Shown: in pieces, positions 1 to 10,853 of the stretch
Layout: each line of letters starts with the position of its first letter
Position numbering within the stretch: position 1 is the stretch's first letter
DNA from: Proteles cristata cristata
Lineage: Eukaryota > Chordata > Mammalia > Carnivora > Hyaenidae
Length of the DNA stretch: 64,000 nucleotides
NCBI GenBank assembly: GCA_017311185.1
Contig: JAESUZ010000968.1
Coordinates: forward strand, 62,001-126,000
Direction: 5' to 3'
Translations under genes and position numbers: made by a program
The notes under the pieces: generated by a model
Seen by the model: only the letters and a program-made list of their open reading frames with translations
What the model was told of the DNA's origin: nothing
Database searches by the model: none

Positions 1-861
1 CAAGGGCCCACTCGTTCGGTATCCTGCGGCCTCGGGAGCGCTCTGCGCAGAGAGTTGTCGTAGGGTGTGGGGGCAGAGGTGTCCCCAGCTGGGGCTCTGC
101 TGTGCCCTGCGGACGCCTGGCAGCCCACGCAGCCAGCCCCGAGGGGCTAGACCTGCCGGGCCAGCTCGTCGAAGCATCCAGCCCTGAAGACGGTGTTCAC
201 GGGGAGACGTTTAGGGTGCCGGCGCCCCTCGCCTACGGGGCGGGGGTGGGGGGGCATATCTGCAAAGAGCGTCCAGCGAAGTCGGAGACCAGGGTGGGGA
301 GCGCCGTGGGTGGTGGATGAAAGATGGGCCAAATTCGTTTCCCAAGACCAAGGTCAAGCCCAGGGCATTTTCTTGTCCTCTGCCTCAGTTTACCTATTCA
401 GAAAGTGGTCCAGGGAGAACTGAGCAGCGCGGGGTGGAGGTGGAGAGAGGGCAGGGGGCTGATGACAAAGAAAATCCCAAGTCCTCCTCTTGCTCTATGC
501 CAAAATTATTTCCGTTATCCGGAGATGGGGGGGTGTGGGTGTTGGGTGCATGATGGGGCTCCGAGGGGCCTCTGCCCTACCCAGGGCCTCGCCTCGGGGG
601 GTCTGGCCCTCACCTGGCAATGCCCCGGGTCACCAGCAGCAGCACTGGCACTCATCTGTCCCAGGGCGTGGGCGAGGGGGGAGCACTGGGTGACCCTAGG
701 CCCCGGGGCCCTCACGCTTACTCTCTTTCTTGAAGAAACACAAAACCCTCGAGATTCATGTACTGTATGACGGAGAGAAAAAAAGTACCTAATGTCCCCC
801 CCCCAAAAAAAAGACAGTATATTTTGTACTTTGTAAAGTGTTAATTAAAATGGAGAAAAAA
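1..861 (+). other. CASTOR2: Probable terminal 3' UTR of CASTOR2 (no coding part in window)
   Basis: No coding exon is recognisable here. The segment ends in an AT-rich block with an ATTAAA signal (844-849), as expected of a 3' UTR end on the + strand. The assignment to CASTOR2 (cytosolic arginine-sensor family regulating GATOR2/mTORC1) is inferred from the known mammalian order CASTOR2(+) - RCC1L(-) - GTF2IRD2(+), since the next two genes are identified from sequence. A MIR-like stretch lies around 340-410. It could instead be plain intergenic DNA; the sequence itself does not name the gene. Confidence 0.42.
844..849 (+). terminator. Candidate poly(A) signal ATTAAA
   Basis: ATTAAA lies after the T-rich stretch 'attttgtactttgtaaag' and before an A-run at 855-863. 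It is a common variant of AATAAA and would place cleavage near 860-870 for the + strand transcript. Confidence 0.42.
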
Positions 862-2706
862 AATGGATGGTGGCTGATGGCTGGCTGATTTGGGGCTGAT
901 GTGGGACCACGTGTGCGATCTTTCCCTTCTCCACGCTGCGGTTGGGGGTGAGGGGGTGGAGGACAGGTGGCAGGTGCTGGGAGGAAGGAGACAAGGCTTC
1001 CGGCCCAACACCCAGAGTCTGAGGGAAGAAACGTCCCTCAGAGCGACAGGGGCCGTATTAGCTGCCTGGTGCTGTGTAACAAGTTGCCCCCAAACTTAGC
1101 TTTAAACACGACTGTGGGGGGCGGGGGTGAGGTTTGTGGGTTGGGAATCCGAGCACCAGTCAACAGTCCTGGCACAGAGACCCCCATGAGGCTGCGGCCG
1201 TCTGAAGTCTTGGCCAAGAGACCAGAGGCCCTACTTCCGAGCCTGGCAGGTTGGGCCCGGCTGCTGGCAGGAAGCCTGCTTGCTCCTCTCCGCAGGGGTC
1301 TCCCCACGGGGTGGCTTGGGTTTCCTCACGGGGCGGTGCCCAGCCTCCCCCAGAGCAAGGGACTTGAGGGCCAAGGTAGAGGCCAGAGCGGTTTTTTTCC
1401 TCCCAGGCCTCAGAATTCACGCGCCACCGCTGAGCACCATGCTGTCCTCCTACGGCCTGGCTCCAGTCTGACCCAGGAGGAGGCCGCTCAGGGGTGCGGA
1501 AACCAGCAGGTCAAGGTCTCGGGGGCCATCTTTGAGACTGGCCGCTACACCTGCCATTCCTTCCCAGACCTGTGGCAGAGGTGGGGCCGGGTGTGGGGGT
1601 GGGGAGGGTAGGGCCGCCCCCAAGCCTGGAGCCCTGCTGTGGACACCACACCCCCAGGAAGGACTGCTCAGACAAGACACCGGAGGCAAGAGGGAGGGCG
1701 CGTGCCCAGCGCCCCTCCCGTGAGCCTCTGGTGTCTGGCTCCTTGCTGCCTTGGAAGGTGGGCATTGGGGCTGCCTAGGCGTAAGAGAGGTCCAGACCTC
1801 TGTGGTATCTTCCATGGAAGGCAGGTGTGAGCAGGGCAAGGCTGAAGACCTATTCCTGTGCTTGGCCCCTCCCACCCACCCCCACCCCACCTCACCTCAC
1901 CCCTGCCCCTGGAGATTGAAGGGCAGGAGCAGGGGGCTAGAGCACTCTCTTACCACCCTGAGTTCCAAAAAGTTCTGCTGCTCTGAAGGCTTCTCCCTCT
2001 GGGGTCTGCGGACTGAACGCCCTCTCAGGCCTTCAGAGGACGACATCCATGGGGACCCAGGCCCAGTGCTGGGAGGGTCAGGAATGAGGGGACAGAAGCT
2101 GAGAAGAGACACCGGCACCGAAGAGGACTGTGGAGAGACTCTGGCATGTGGCTGCCACATTCCGACCAGCCCGGGGGACCACGCCTGACTGGAAGACGCT
2201 GGGTTTTAAGACCAATCCCAGGGCGTCCCTCACAAGTACCGTGGTCGCTGTGTCCAAGATGGAGGTAATTACTGGATGTGAATCTGGGGTGGAAGGCTTA
2301 AAACCATTTGACAGACGCTGCCCAGCACCATCACGCCCTGCCCCTGAATGCCACTGGTGGGACCCCGGGCATGACCTTGAACTTCTAGGACACTCACCCT
2401 CTGGAAACCAGTAGGAGCTTTAAGATGTGTAGTTCACGGAGGACAGATTTCTGTCCTTCGCTGCTGGGGCGACGTGGGATGCGGCCCAACCGTGAGTTTC
2501 AGGAAGGAAAACGACAAAGTATTTTCAATTTCTCTCTTTAGTTTATGGGAAATCTTTGCTGTAAGCTTAACAACTGCTTCTCTACGGAGAAGTGGAGGGA
2601 AGTCCCCAGGAGAGGGGCCCCAGGGCTGCACCCCCAGAGGCACCCGGGCTTATTTCTGGGGCCTCAGGTCACACACAGCAAGGAATTCTGCTTAACTAAG
2701 TACCGT
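862..2706. other. Intergenic stretch between CASTOR2 and RCC1L
   Basis: No exon, RNA gene or CAN-SINE is seen apart from the MLT1-like repeat listed separately. The open frames here are unrelated to one another and show no recognisable protein; GC-rich DNA gives few stops by chance. Confidence 0.5.
1051..1420 (-). repeat. MLT1-like LTR fragment (ERVL-MaLR)
   Basis: 'gtattagctgcctggtgctg' followed by 'taacaagttgcccccaaactt' is the reverse of the conserved MLT1 3' end (TTTGTTACAGCAGCC..AACTAATACA). The rest is strongly decayed. Confidence 0.45.
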
Positions 2707-2869
2707 TACACTTTAAGACTCTCAATTTCGGCTCAGGTCATGATCCCAGGGTCGTGGGATCGAGCCTGGCGTTGGGCTCCCTGCCGAACTAGGCGCCTGC
2801 TTGGGATTCTTTCTCTCCCTCTGCCTCTCTCCCCCACTCTCTCTGTTACCAAGATTAAAAAAACATTTT
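2707..2869 (+). repeat. CAN-SINE, 5'-truncated
   Basis: Sense copy lacking its first bases. It retains 'ggctcaggtcatgatcccag', the TC-rich tract and an A-rich tail that abuts the next, oppositely oriented copy. Confidence 0.8.
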
Positions 2870-3066
2870 TTAAATGGTTATTTTCGAGAGAGAGAGAGAA
2901 GTAGCATGAGTCGGGGAGGGGCAGAGAGAAAGAGAGGGAGACACAGAATCCAAAGCAGGCTCTGAGCTGTCAGCACAAGCCCGACGCGGGCTCGAATTCA
3001 CGAACTGTGAGATCATGACCTGAGCCAAGGTCGGACGCTCAACCGACTGAGCCACCCAGGCGCCCC
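2870..3066 (-). repeat. CAN-SINE
   Basis: Reverse-oriented full copy ending in 'ccacccaggcgcccc'. It sits tail to tail with the copy at 2707-2869. Confidence 0.9.
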
Positions 3067-3504
3067 GTCCACTTCCAACCGCAAAGGCCCCACGTCGCCT
3101 GCCCTTCCCCGATTTTTCTCCACGACCCACGTAACCATCTACCGTATTTTCCACCTTGCCTGTTTACTGTGTTCCACCCAGTGTGATGAACGGAACCTGG
3201 CAGATGGGGGGGTGGCTCACAGGAAGTATCTGTTGAGGGAGTGGACAAAAGGAAGGGGGTATAGCCACTGGGCTCCCCGGTTTGTGACACGATCATCAGT
3301 TAGTTTTAGTTTCATTATTTTCTCCCAGCTGAGCCATGGGAGGAGAGAGACCCCTACAGAAAACTCACCTTCAAGCAGGACTGTCTTCTAAAGTTATCTG
3401 TCCCCGGCTTCTAGTTGTCTCTTTGTCCACAGCCCGGTTTCTGAAAGCTCGGCTCTAACTGAGCAGGTAAGATAGAAATAAAAGGCGTCTTCAGTGCTCA
3501 AAAA
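3067..3504. other. Short intergenic gap before the RCC1L 3' end
   Basis: Unique sequence with no recognised feature. Together with the SINE pair upstream it separates the convergent 3' ends of CASTOR2 and RCC1L by about 2.6 kb. Confidence 0.4.
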
Positions 3505-4144
3505 TAAGGCAGAAAATAGGCTTTATTCCGAAAGAGAGTTCTAAAAGAGGTTTTTAAACAGAAGGACAAGTTATGTCACCAGCTCAGACCTTCTCCAGGG
3601 CTTCTGGTCTCTTCCCTGGGCAGCCCTGTGGCCAGGCTGTGGCGGGATGGGCTCACTGCTCGCCCCAGCCAGCCGGGGAGCGGTAGGGCCCAGACGATTG
3701 AGTGGACACCCCGGGCCGCAGCCAGGCCGGGCTCACCCTGATGCCCACGGCTGTGGTCAGAGGGTCCAGAAGTCCCCCTGGGACCACGCTGTCAGGCCCT
3801 GTTTACGATCAAACAAAATGGCACACCACAGAGCTAGGCGTTCCCCAGACCGGCTTCTCCGGCCAGAGGCGACCCCGGGGCTGTCATGTGTGGGTGACCC
3901 TCGCCCTGCCAGGGCCATGCGGCCTGGGACTCGTGTCACTGGTGCCTGGCCTGCTGAACACAGCAGGTCCCCCGCCAGCTGGAGAAGAGACAGAGTCACG
4001 GGCCTTCTTCCAGGACGTTCCTGCTGAGGGCACCAGGAGAGCGCGTAACACTTCGCAAAGGGCCCCAGTCCCCTCCGACCCCCTGCTGAGCAGTCCAGGT
4101 GGTTCTGAGGCCAGGCCTGGGCTCGCACAGGTCTGGAAGTTGCA
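3505..4144 (-). other. RCC1L: RCC1L 3' UTR
   Basis: Sequence from the stop codon to the AATAAA at 3522-3527. It is free of CAN-SINEs, unlike nearly all surrounding kilobases, which fits transcribed exon sequence. Overlapping open frames on both strands here are GC-rich chance frames. Confidence 0.65.
3522..3527 (-). terminator. RCC1L: RCC1L poly(A) signal AATAAA
   Basis: The + strand reads tttatt, so the minus strand has AATAAA inside 'cggaataaagcc'. This is the first canonical signal downstream of the stop codon, about 620 nt below it, placing cleavage near 3500-3510. Confidence 0.7.
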
Positions 4145-4222
4145 TCAGATGAACGACTTGGCCAGAGTCACCATGTGGTCCACACCACACGCCATGTCCA
4201 CAGGCTCCCCGGGCAGCGTCAC
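4145..4222 (-). CDS. RCC1L: RCC1L exon 11 (last coding exon)
   Basis: Encodes residues 439-463 and the TGA stop (4145-4147). The translation begins VTLPGEPVDMACG and ends HMVTLAKSFI. It supplies the final strands that close the beta-propeller ring: the motif VDMACGVDH is an RCC1-repeat core (V-x-x-CG-x-x-H). The acceptor is 'ttttgcag' immediately above 4222, in phase 0. The C-terminus matches the known RCC1L ending. In humans alternative 3' ends give shorter isoforms that differ after the shared core; I see no clear alternative terminal exon here. Confidence 0.97.
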   Translation of the reverse strand: MTLPGEPVDMACGVDHMVTLAKSFI

Positions 4223-4319
4223 CTGCAAAACAGGACCCAGCACCCTGTGAGGGGATGTGGCCAGCGGTGCGGGGCGGGGGGGAAGGTGGAGGGTGGACGG
4301 GCTTGGAGGAGGCCCACCT

Positions 4320-4440
4320 AGGCCTGACCCCGGCTCTGCCTCCTGGCTGGTGACTTAACCTCCCTGAGCCTCGGCTCCCTCCCCAGAAGTGGGGGTGCTT
4401 CTGCCTTGTTGGCAGGTGTGTGAAGATGAATAAATGCAAT
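4320..4440 (+). repeat. MIR element
   Basis: Matches the MIR core: 'ctggtgacttaacctccctg' then 'agcctcggctccct', a short 'aagtgggggtg' block and 'gtgtgaagatgaataaatgc'. Confidence 0.75.
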
Positions 4441-4874
4441 CACTGTGGAAAGTCATCCCAGCTCCTACCGGCCCACGGCAGACAGGACTCTTCGCACCCA
4501 CCCACTGGAGAGGCCGCTGGAATGTGCCCGTCCCGCAGCCCACGCCCCGAGTGTGACCCTGCCAAGGGTCAGCACCTGCCCCCCACTCAGGTGCATGGTG
4601 GACCCCCCAGGGCTCCCTGGAGCAGTTCGGAAACCCCTTCTCCTGCAGCCAGGCTCTGCCTGGGGCAGCATCTTCACCGAGTCAGCCACCTAGGTCAGCG
4701 ATTTCCCCGATGACCTGCACCCGCCAACAAGGACGGTCACCGCGGGCCTCGTGGGACGTCCCATCAGCGCTGCCCAGCTGCACCAACATGTCACTGCAGG
4801 ATGGTCCAACCCGCAAGGTGACATCAGGCTGATGGGGAGGCTCTGGCCTGCTGGCCTTCAAAAGGACTCACTGT

Positions 4875-4999
4875 GGGCGCCTGGGGAGCTCAGTTGGGTA
4901 AGCACCCGACTCTTGATTTCAGCTCAGGTCATGATCTCATGGTTAATGAGTTCGAGCCCCGTATCGGGCTCTACGCTGACAGCATGGAGACTGTTGAGG

Positions 5000-5033
<34 letters not shown>

Positions 5034-5103
5034 CCTCCCATGCTTGCACTGTCTTGGTCTCACTCAAAATAAACAAACTTAGAAAGAATTTCTAAAAATA
5101 AAA
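4875..5103 (+). repeat. CAN-SINE
   Basis: Full-length sense copy with a long pure (TC)n tract at about 5,000-5,030 and an A-rich tail. Confidence 0.9.
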
Positions 5104-5257
5104 GAAAATGACTCTGATTGTTCTATAGGCTGTGGCCTAGGAAACGACCACCCCAACCGGCTCCGGGTGGGCCCGCAGCTCAAGGATTTGCCCATCCATC
5201 CCCATAGCCAAGCCTGTTCTCTGGAAGAGGGGCGCTTTCCTTCCTCCCGTTACACTA

Positions 5258-5470
5258 TTTTTTTTTTTAATGTTTTATTTATTTCTGAGAGAAAGACAGA
5301 CAGCATGAGCAGGGGAGGGTCAGAAAGAGAGGGAGACACAGAATCTGAAACAGGCTCCAGGCTCTGAGCTGTCAGCACAGAGCCTGACACGGGGCTCAAA
5401 CCCATGAACCACGAGATCATGACCTGAGCCAAAGTTGGATGCTTAACCAACTGAGCCACCCAGGCGCCCC
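5258..5470 (-). repeat. CAN-SINE with target-site duplication
   Basis: Reverse full copy. Direct repeats CTCCCGTTACACTATT (left) and CTCCTGTTACACTATT (right) flank it. Confidence 0.93.
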
Positions 5471-5587
5471 TCTCCTGTTACACTATTATCATTATTTTCA
5501 AGAGACAAGCCACTCGCATGGCTGCACCACAGAATGACATTCCGTGAAAAAGAACAATAAGGTATTAAATACCTTTTTCTTCCTCCT

Positions 5588-5689
5588 GATTTTATTTTTA
5601 AGTAATCTCTACGACCAGTGTGGGGCTCGAACTCACAACCCTGAGCTCAAGAGTTGCATGTTCTTCCTGCTGAGCCAGCCAGGCGCCCT
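5588..5689 (-). repeat. Short CAN-SINE variant
   Basis: Carries the 'taagtaatctctac' to 'gagccagccaggcgccc' form: a tRNA-like head with a short tail, lacking the 'gcctggagcctgcttc' block. Confidence 0.85.
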
Positions 5690-5715
5690 GGTATGAAATA
5701 CCTTTTTTAGGTTTG

Positions 5716-5927
5716 TTTATCAAATGTTTATTTATTTATTTTGAGAGGGAGGGGGGAGCGAGCAAGCATGTGCATGTGGGGGAGGGACAGAGAGAGAGAA
5801 CCCCAAGCAGGCTCTGCACCTTCAGCACAGAGCCCGATGCCAGGCTCGAACTCACGAATCAAGAGATCATGACCTGAGTCAAAACCGAAAGTTGGATGCT
5901 CACCCGAATGGGCCCCCTGGGTGCCCC
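5716..5927 (-). repeat. CAN-SINE
   Basis: Reverse copy, moderately diverged; head reads 'gggccccctgggtgcccc'. Confidence 0.88.
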
Positions 5928-7519
5928 TTAAATCTCTTTTCATCCCACCCTGTCAGCATCTGCCCCTTGTCCCCACCTTTCCCCTGAACTGGATTTTTCA
6001 CTGGACCCCGCCCTCCTTCCAGACAGGATGCTGCTGCTTCTCTGTGTGACCCGATCCAAATTCTGCCACCCTCCCCTGGTGGCAGCCCTCCACCAGGCAG
6101 CGCGACAGCCAGAGGGGGGTCCATAACAGCCCGTGGAGCTTACTGAGCTCAAGGGCGGGAGGGCGCCATCCAGATGGCCTGGCCTAAAGGCCCAGAGGAG
6201 AAGCGCCGGCCCCTCTGCGTGCAGAGACGAGTCCATTAGGGGCTCCTGGCCAGCAGGCAAATGGACACAAGTAGCTGCGTCGCGCCACCTGCCATGCCCT
6301 CCCTAAGCAAACATCTCCAGCAACACCAGTCACAGAAGGCACTGATGGAGGCGCAGAGAGCACTCCAGGCTGGCCACGGAGGCAGAGGAGGACAGGCTGC
6401 CTTTGTGGTGACAGGGCCTGGACGAACTCCTAGCAACCCTCCTGGGCCATTAGAGCGTATCGTGTTGACCTCCCTGGGGAGGCTGCCGCCCTCAGCACTA
6501 ATCTGTCCCCAGGCTGCGGCACGTGAGCACCTGCATTCTTGCTCCTCGGGCGCTCTGGCCATTAGGGCCCCCAGCGGGGTCCACCACCGGCCCCTGTGTA
6601 CGGGCCGGGGGGGCCGGTCAGGGCTGGGGAGCGGCGGGGTCCCTGCGGCCGCACTCCCCCTGGCGCACGAGGGCTCAGCTCTCAGGGTATCTGAGCAAAG
6701 TCCGAGAGAGACTGCCCTCTGCCGTATGTTCTGTGTCGTCAACAAGGTTCAAGTTTCTAGTCTAAATCACTTCACACTCACAACAGAGTTACTGCAAAGA
6801 GAAATGGATCCCAAAACTGAACCGCATCTGACCTGAAGGACTCTTAAAAGTTTGAGCAGAATCAGGAAGATTCCTCTTCACAACGACAAGGTGGTTAAGA
6901 CACACATCCACGGGAGAAGGCTGGGAGGGAACACCGGGCTGGGCCCCCGGCTACTCCCCGACCTGGCTGCGTCTGCAGGGTCTGCTGTGGCAGCAAGAGG
7001 TCATTTCCTCCAGACGCACTCCTGGGGCCTGGGGCCCGTCTGCCAGCCCATGCGCCCCACCTGGTCCTGACCCGAGGGGCGCATGGCAAGGGGCGGCACC
7101 GTCTGCACACGGAGCCCCATGTTCGGGTCGCAGCCAGCCTTCTGACTGGCCCTGAGACGGGGCAGCCCCTGGATCCCCAGTGAGCGTAGCTGCAGGGGGG
7201 TGGGGGTGGGGGCTTCGCAGGGTGTCTCAAGGCTGAGGGGGAAGAACAGCAAGGTCCCGGCACAGCAGACAGCCGCCTCTCAGGCACACAGTGACTCTGG
7301 TCTGGAAAGAGCACCCAGGTGGGAGAGGAGGGGCTGCCCCAGTGGCCCGTTCCCATGTCCTCAGCGCCGCCACAGAGGTGGGAGGGTCCTGGACAGACCT
7401 GGGCGGTGAGCGCCCACCTCTCCCCACCACTGCGGACCTCAGTCTCCAGCTCCAGGCCTTCACAGAGGGCAGCACAGAGAAGAGACCACGGTCTCAAAGG
7501 TGGACACGTTGGAGCCTGA

Positions 7520-7600
7520 ATCTGGGCCCTGCTGCTCACAGGATGAGCGGCCCAAAGAAGTCACCAACCCTCTCTGAGCCCTGAGTGTCCGTGTGCAGCA
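7520..7600 (+). repeat. MIR-like fragment
   Basis: 'tgaatctgggccctgctgct' and 'ccaaccctctctgagccctg' resemble the MIR core; heavily decayed. Confidence 0.35.
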
Positions 7601-7781
7601 GGAAAAGCCCCCTGGAAAGCTTCCGGAAGGACAGGGTTTTGAATCAGGTGGCTCTGCTGTCACTCCCTGGGCCTTCATACTGTCGGAGAAGGCCGGGCTC
7701 TGTGCGTCCACAAGCAAGACTTAGTGCCCATTGCAGGAGCTGCAGGGAAGGCTCTACTGGTTTCCTTCCCCTCCTGGAAGC

Positions 7782-7989
7782 CTTTTTTTTTTTTTTTTTA
7801 ATGTTTATTTTGAAAGAGCGAGCACGAGCAGCAGAGGGGCAGAGAGAGAGGGAGACAGAGAACCCCAAGCAGGCTCCGTGCTGTCAACCCAGAGCCCAAT
7901 GCGGGGCTCAATCTCACGAACAGTGAGATCGTGACCTGAGCAGAAGTCAAGAGTTGGACCCTTAACCAGTTGAGCCGCTCAGGCACCCC
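7782..7989 (-). repeat. CAN-SINE
   Basis: Reverse full copy with an 18-T run at its start (A tail on the minus strand) and head 'gccgctcaggcacccc'. Confidence 0.9.
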
Positions 7990-8009
7990 TACCTTCTTGG
8001 CATACTTTT

Positions 8010-8230
8010 ATTTTTTTTAATGTTTTATTTATTTCTAGGAGAGAGAGAGAGAGAGAGACAGCATGAGCAGGGGAGGGTCAGAGAGAGAGGAAGTCACAGA
8101 CTGAAACGGGCTCCAGGCTCCGAGCTGGCAGCCAGCACAGAGCCTGACGCGGGGCTCGAACCCACGAACCACGAGATCATGACGTAAGCGAAAGTCGGAC
8201 GCTTAACCGACTAAGCCGCCCAGGCACCCC
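8010..8230 (-). repeat. CAN-SINE, young 'cttag' subfamily
   Basis: Reverse copy with the diagnostic 'gtcacagactgaaacgggct' and 'acgtaagcgaaagtcgga'. Target duplication 'ttggcata(c/t)ttt' on both sides. Confidence 0.92.
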
Positions 8231-8331
8231 TTGGCATATTTTTAAATGATAGAACAGTTCCCCCTCCAAAGATTAATAAGAAAACACAGTTTTTAAAATA
8301 AAAATCGCCTGTAATTTAAAAAACCATGAAA

Positions 8332-8523
8332 GGGGCGCCTAGGTGGCTCAGTCAGTTAAGTGTCCGACTTTGGCTCAGGTCATGATCTCACAGTTCATGG
8401 GTTTGAGCCCCGCATCGGGCTCTGTGCTGACAGCTAGCTCAGAGCCTAGAGCCTGTTTCAGATTCTGTGTCTCCCTCTCTCTCTCAGAAATAAAAAAACA
8501 TAAAAATTTTTTTTTAAAAAAAC
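8332..8523 (+). repeat. CAN-SINE
   Basis: Sense copy starting 'ggggcgcctaggtggctcag'; flanked by 'aaaaccatgaaa' and 'aaaacatgaaac' repeats. Confidence 0.9.
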
Positions 8524-8531
8524 ATGAAACC

Positions 8532-8640
8532 AGGGGCTCCTGGCTGACTGCACTGAGCCTACTTGGGATTCTCTGTCTCTGTCTCTCTCTCTCTGCCCCT
8601 CCCTCCCACCCCCTCAAAAATAAACATTTAAAAAAAAAAA
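8532..8640 (+). repeat. CAN-SINE fragment with internal loss
   Basis: Begins 'ggggctcctggctgactgca' and passes directly to 'ctgagcctacttgggattct' and the TC tract; most of the head is absent. Confidence 0.75.
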
Positions 8641-9293
8641 GTGAGTGCAACTAGGAACAGACCAGAGTGAGGTCTAACTGCTAATAAGAGGCTGATGTGA
8701 TCTTGAAGGAATGCAGCCCCGCTGACCCCAAAGCTGGTCCCTGCCACTGCCCTCCCCAGAGCGCAGCCTGGCAGCTGGGGCCACAGAGAGCAGGGACGGC
8801 CAGGCGCCCAGCACCTCCCTCCATGCTGCTCTCGGCCGCCGGCCCTCCCAGCCCTGCAGATGAGTCAGGCTCAGCACACGGGCCGGGGAAGGACAGCGGC
8901 CTGGCAGCCGTCAGGGGGACAGCCCAGGGTGCAGAGAGAGCCCGCTGGCCACTGACCGGCTATCCACCCCTCCCACCTCAGGGGACAGGCGAGGGAGCTC
9001 TGAGGAGCTCCAGTGCACAGCCGTTCCCCCGCCAGCACAAAGCCTCCGATCTGCCCCGTGTTCTTAGAGGCCGCGCAGCATTTCTCTAAAGGCCTCAGGG
9101 CCTGGCGAGGTCACAGGGAGCAAGTACAGCCAGCCACCAGGGAAACAGCCCCTAAAATGCTCAAGTGCCTCCAAACATTTTGCAGGGCGGTTTGGACACA
9201 GGCAAATCCTTATTATTTTATCTAAGTTATAGATTCCTTTTGCTTTTTCACATGCAGTTTCAAAACATGCTTCACACAATTTCAAAACCCATT

Positions 9294-9531
9294 ATTTTTT
9301 TTTTAATTTTTTTTAATGTTTTATTTATTTCTAGGAGAGAGAGAGAGAGACAGCGTGAGCAGGGGAGGGTCAGAGAGAGAGGGAGTCACAGACTGAAACA
9401 GGCTCCAGGCTCTGAGCTGGCAGTCAGCACAGAGCCTGACGCGGGGCTCGAACGCTCGAACCCACGAACCCGCGAGATCATGACCTAAGCGAAAGTCGGA
9501 CGCTTAACCGACTAAGCCACCCAGGTGCCCC
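9294..9531 (-). repeat. CAN-SINE, young 'cttag' subfamily
   Basis: Reverse copy with 'agtcacagactgaaacaggc' and 'cctaagcgaaagtcggac'. A local 'ctcgaacg' duplication is present in the head. Target duplication 'aacccattattttt'. Confidence 0.92.
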
Positions 9532-9540
9532 AGAACCCAT

Positions 9541-9741
9541 TATTTTTTAATTAAAAAAAATTTTTTTTTGAGAGAGAGCGCATGAGCAGAAGAGGGGCAG
9601 AGAAAGGAGGAGGGAGAAAGAGAATCTTCAGTAGGCTTCACACTGGGTGGAGCATGGGGTTCAATCCCATGACCCGGGGATCATGACCTGAACTGAAATC
9701 AAGAGTCAGACGCTTGGCTGACTGAGCCACCCAGGTGCCCC
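9541..9741 (-). repeat. CAN-SINE, older copy
   Basis: Reverse copy, more diverged ('gcgcatgagcagaagagggg'), directly beside the young copy at 9294-9531. Confidence 0.88.
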
Positions 9742-9756
9742 TCAAAACACATTATT

Positions 9757-9969
9757 GGGGTGACTGTGTGGCTCTGTTGGTGAAGCGGCCGACTTCGGCT
9801 CAGGTCATGATCTCACGGCTCCTGAGTTCGAGCCCCGCATCGGGCTCTGTGCTGACAGCTCAGAGCCTGGAGCCTGCTTCTGATTCTGTGTCTCCCTCTC
9901 TCTCTGCTCCTACCCTGCTCGCAATCTCTCTCTCTAAATAAAAAAATATTTAAAAAAATTTTTTTAAAA
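9757..9969 (+). repeat. CAN-SINE
   Basis: Sense copy with a mutated head 'ggggtgactgtgtggctctg'; flanked by 'cacattatt' on each side. Confidence 0.9.
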
Positions 9970-10017
9970 ACCCACATTATTAAAATCCAACCTTCAAAGA
10001 AAACATTTAAGCCGTGT

Positions 10018-10045
10018 ACACACACACACACGCGTGCACACACAC
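10018..10045. repeat. (CA)n microsatellite
   Basis: Interrupted CA repeat with a central 'cgcgtg'. Confidence 0.85.
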
Positions 10046-10767
10046 ATGCTTCTCTACGCAGAGACTGTAGACTGTTCTAGAAGGGAACATAAGAAACCAG
10101 TGCCAGAGGCTGCCTCTGGGACGAGACGTGAGGACTTATATTTTACGTCTTGTACCATGTACATTTGGTCTGTTCTCAAAAATATGAACAGCTTTTGCTG
10201 TTTTTCAGAACTTAGTAAACAACATGGAGATAAACTACAGTTTAAGAGAGAACTTTTCTCCTTTAATTTTGAAACGAGCCTTTTTTGTATAATTGCATTG
10301 TCCCCCTAAGAAAAACTTTTACTGTTTTCACCCTGGTGGCTGTGGTTAAGGCACTCCGAATGTTAAACATCCTGCCTTCTTCTGAATCCGCCGTCACACT
10401 CCCTGGGCACAGGCCCCTGCATGCGGCCCCAACACCACCGCCAGCTCCTGTCCGTCCTTGGTGGGGCCCCGCTCCACGCGCCCATGGCCGGCCTCTCCAG
10501 AGGCCTCTCCCGGGGCACCGAGGGACCGGAGGCCTGGCCCCAGGACGGAGCCGAGGGCAGCGAGGAGCTGGTGCCGGGCGCCCCTCCGGCTCCCCGCCAC
10601 GACTGGCCTCAGCCAAAGCAGGGCAGTAGGGGGCGGCCGGGACCTGGGCCGGGGAGTGGGTCCCACGGCCCTGGCACCCGCCCAGCTCCACGCTGGGCAC
10701 CGCCGCCTTCCGGGGGGTGGGGGGGACCTCGCTGTGCGTGCCCTGAGCCCGCCCCGCACGGCCTTAC

Positions 10768-10853
10768 CCTCCAGGGGAAATACTGGTCTTCCAGGCGACC
10801 GATGCCCAGGCAGCCTCGGATGTTCTTGCCCCACACGAACAGCTCCCCTCTGT
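10768..10853 (-). CDS. RCC1L: RCC1L exon 10
   Basis: Residues 410-438. The split Asn codon from exon 9 (A|AC) is followed by RGELFVWGKNIRGCLGIGRL and ends FPWR. It is a blade core: the outer G-E-L-F-V-W-G strand followed by the long loop with LGIG. Acceptor 'ctttgcag', donor GTAAGG. Ends in phase 0 so exon 11 starts with a whole codon. Confidence 0.97.

Larger units (their letters stand above)
4223..10767 (-). other. RCC1L: RCC1L intron 10
   Basis: Largest intron (6,545 bp). It holds a MIR, about ten CAN-SINEs of both orientations between 4,875 and 9,970, a (CA)n tract at 10,018-10,045, and GC-rich unique stretches (5,930-7,780; 8,650-9,290; 10,050-10,767) in which I see no exon. Donor GTAAGG at 10,762-10,767, acceptor TTGCAG at 4,223-4,228. 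Confidence 0.85.
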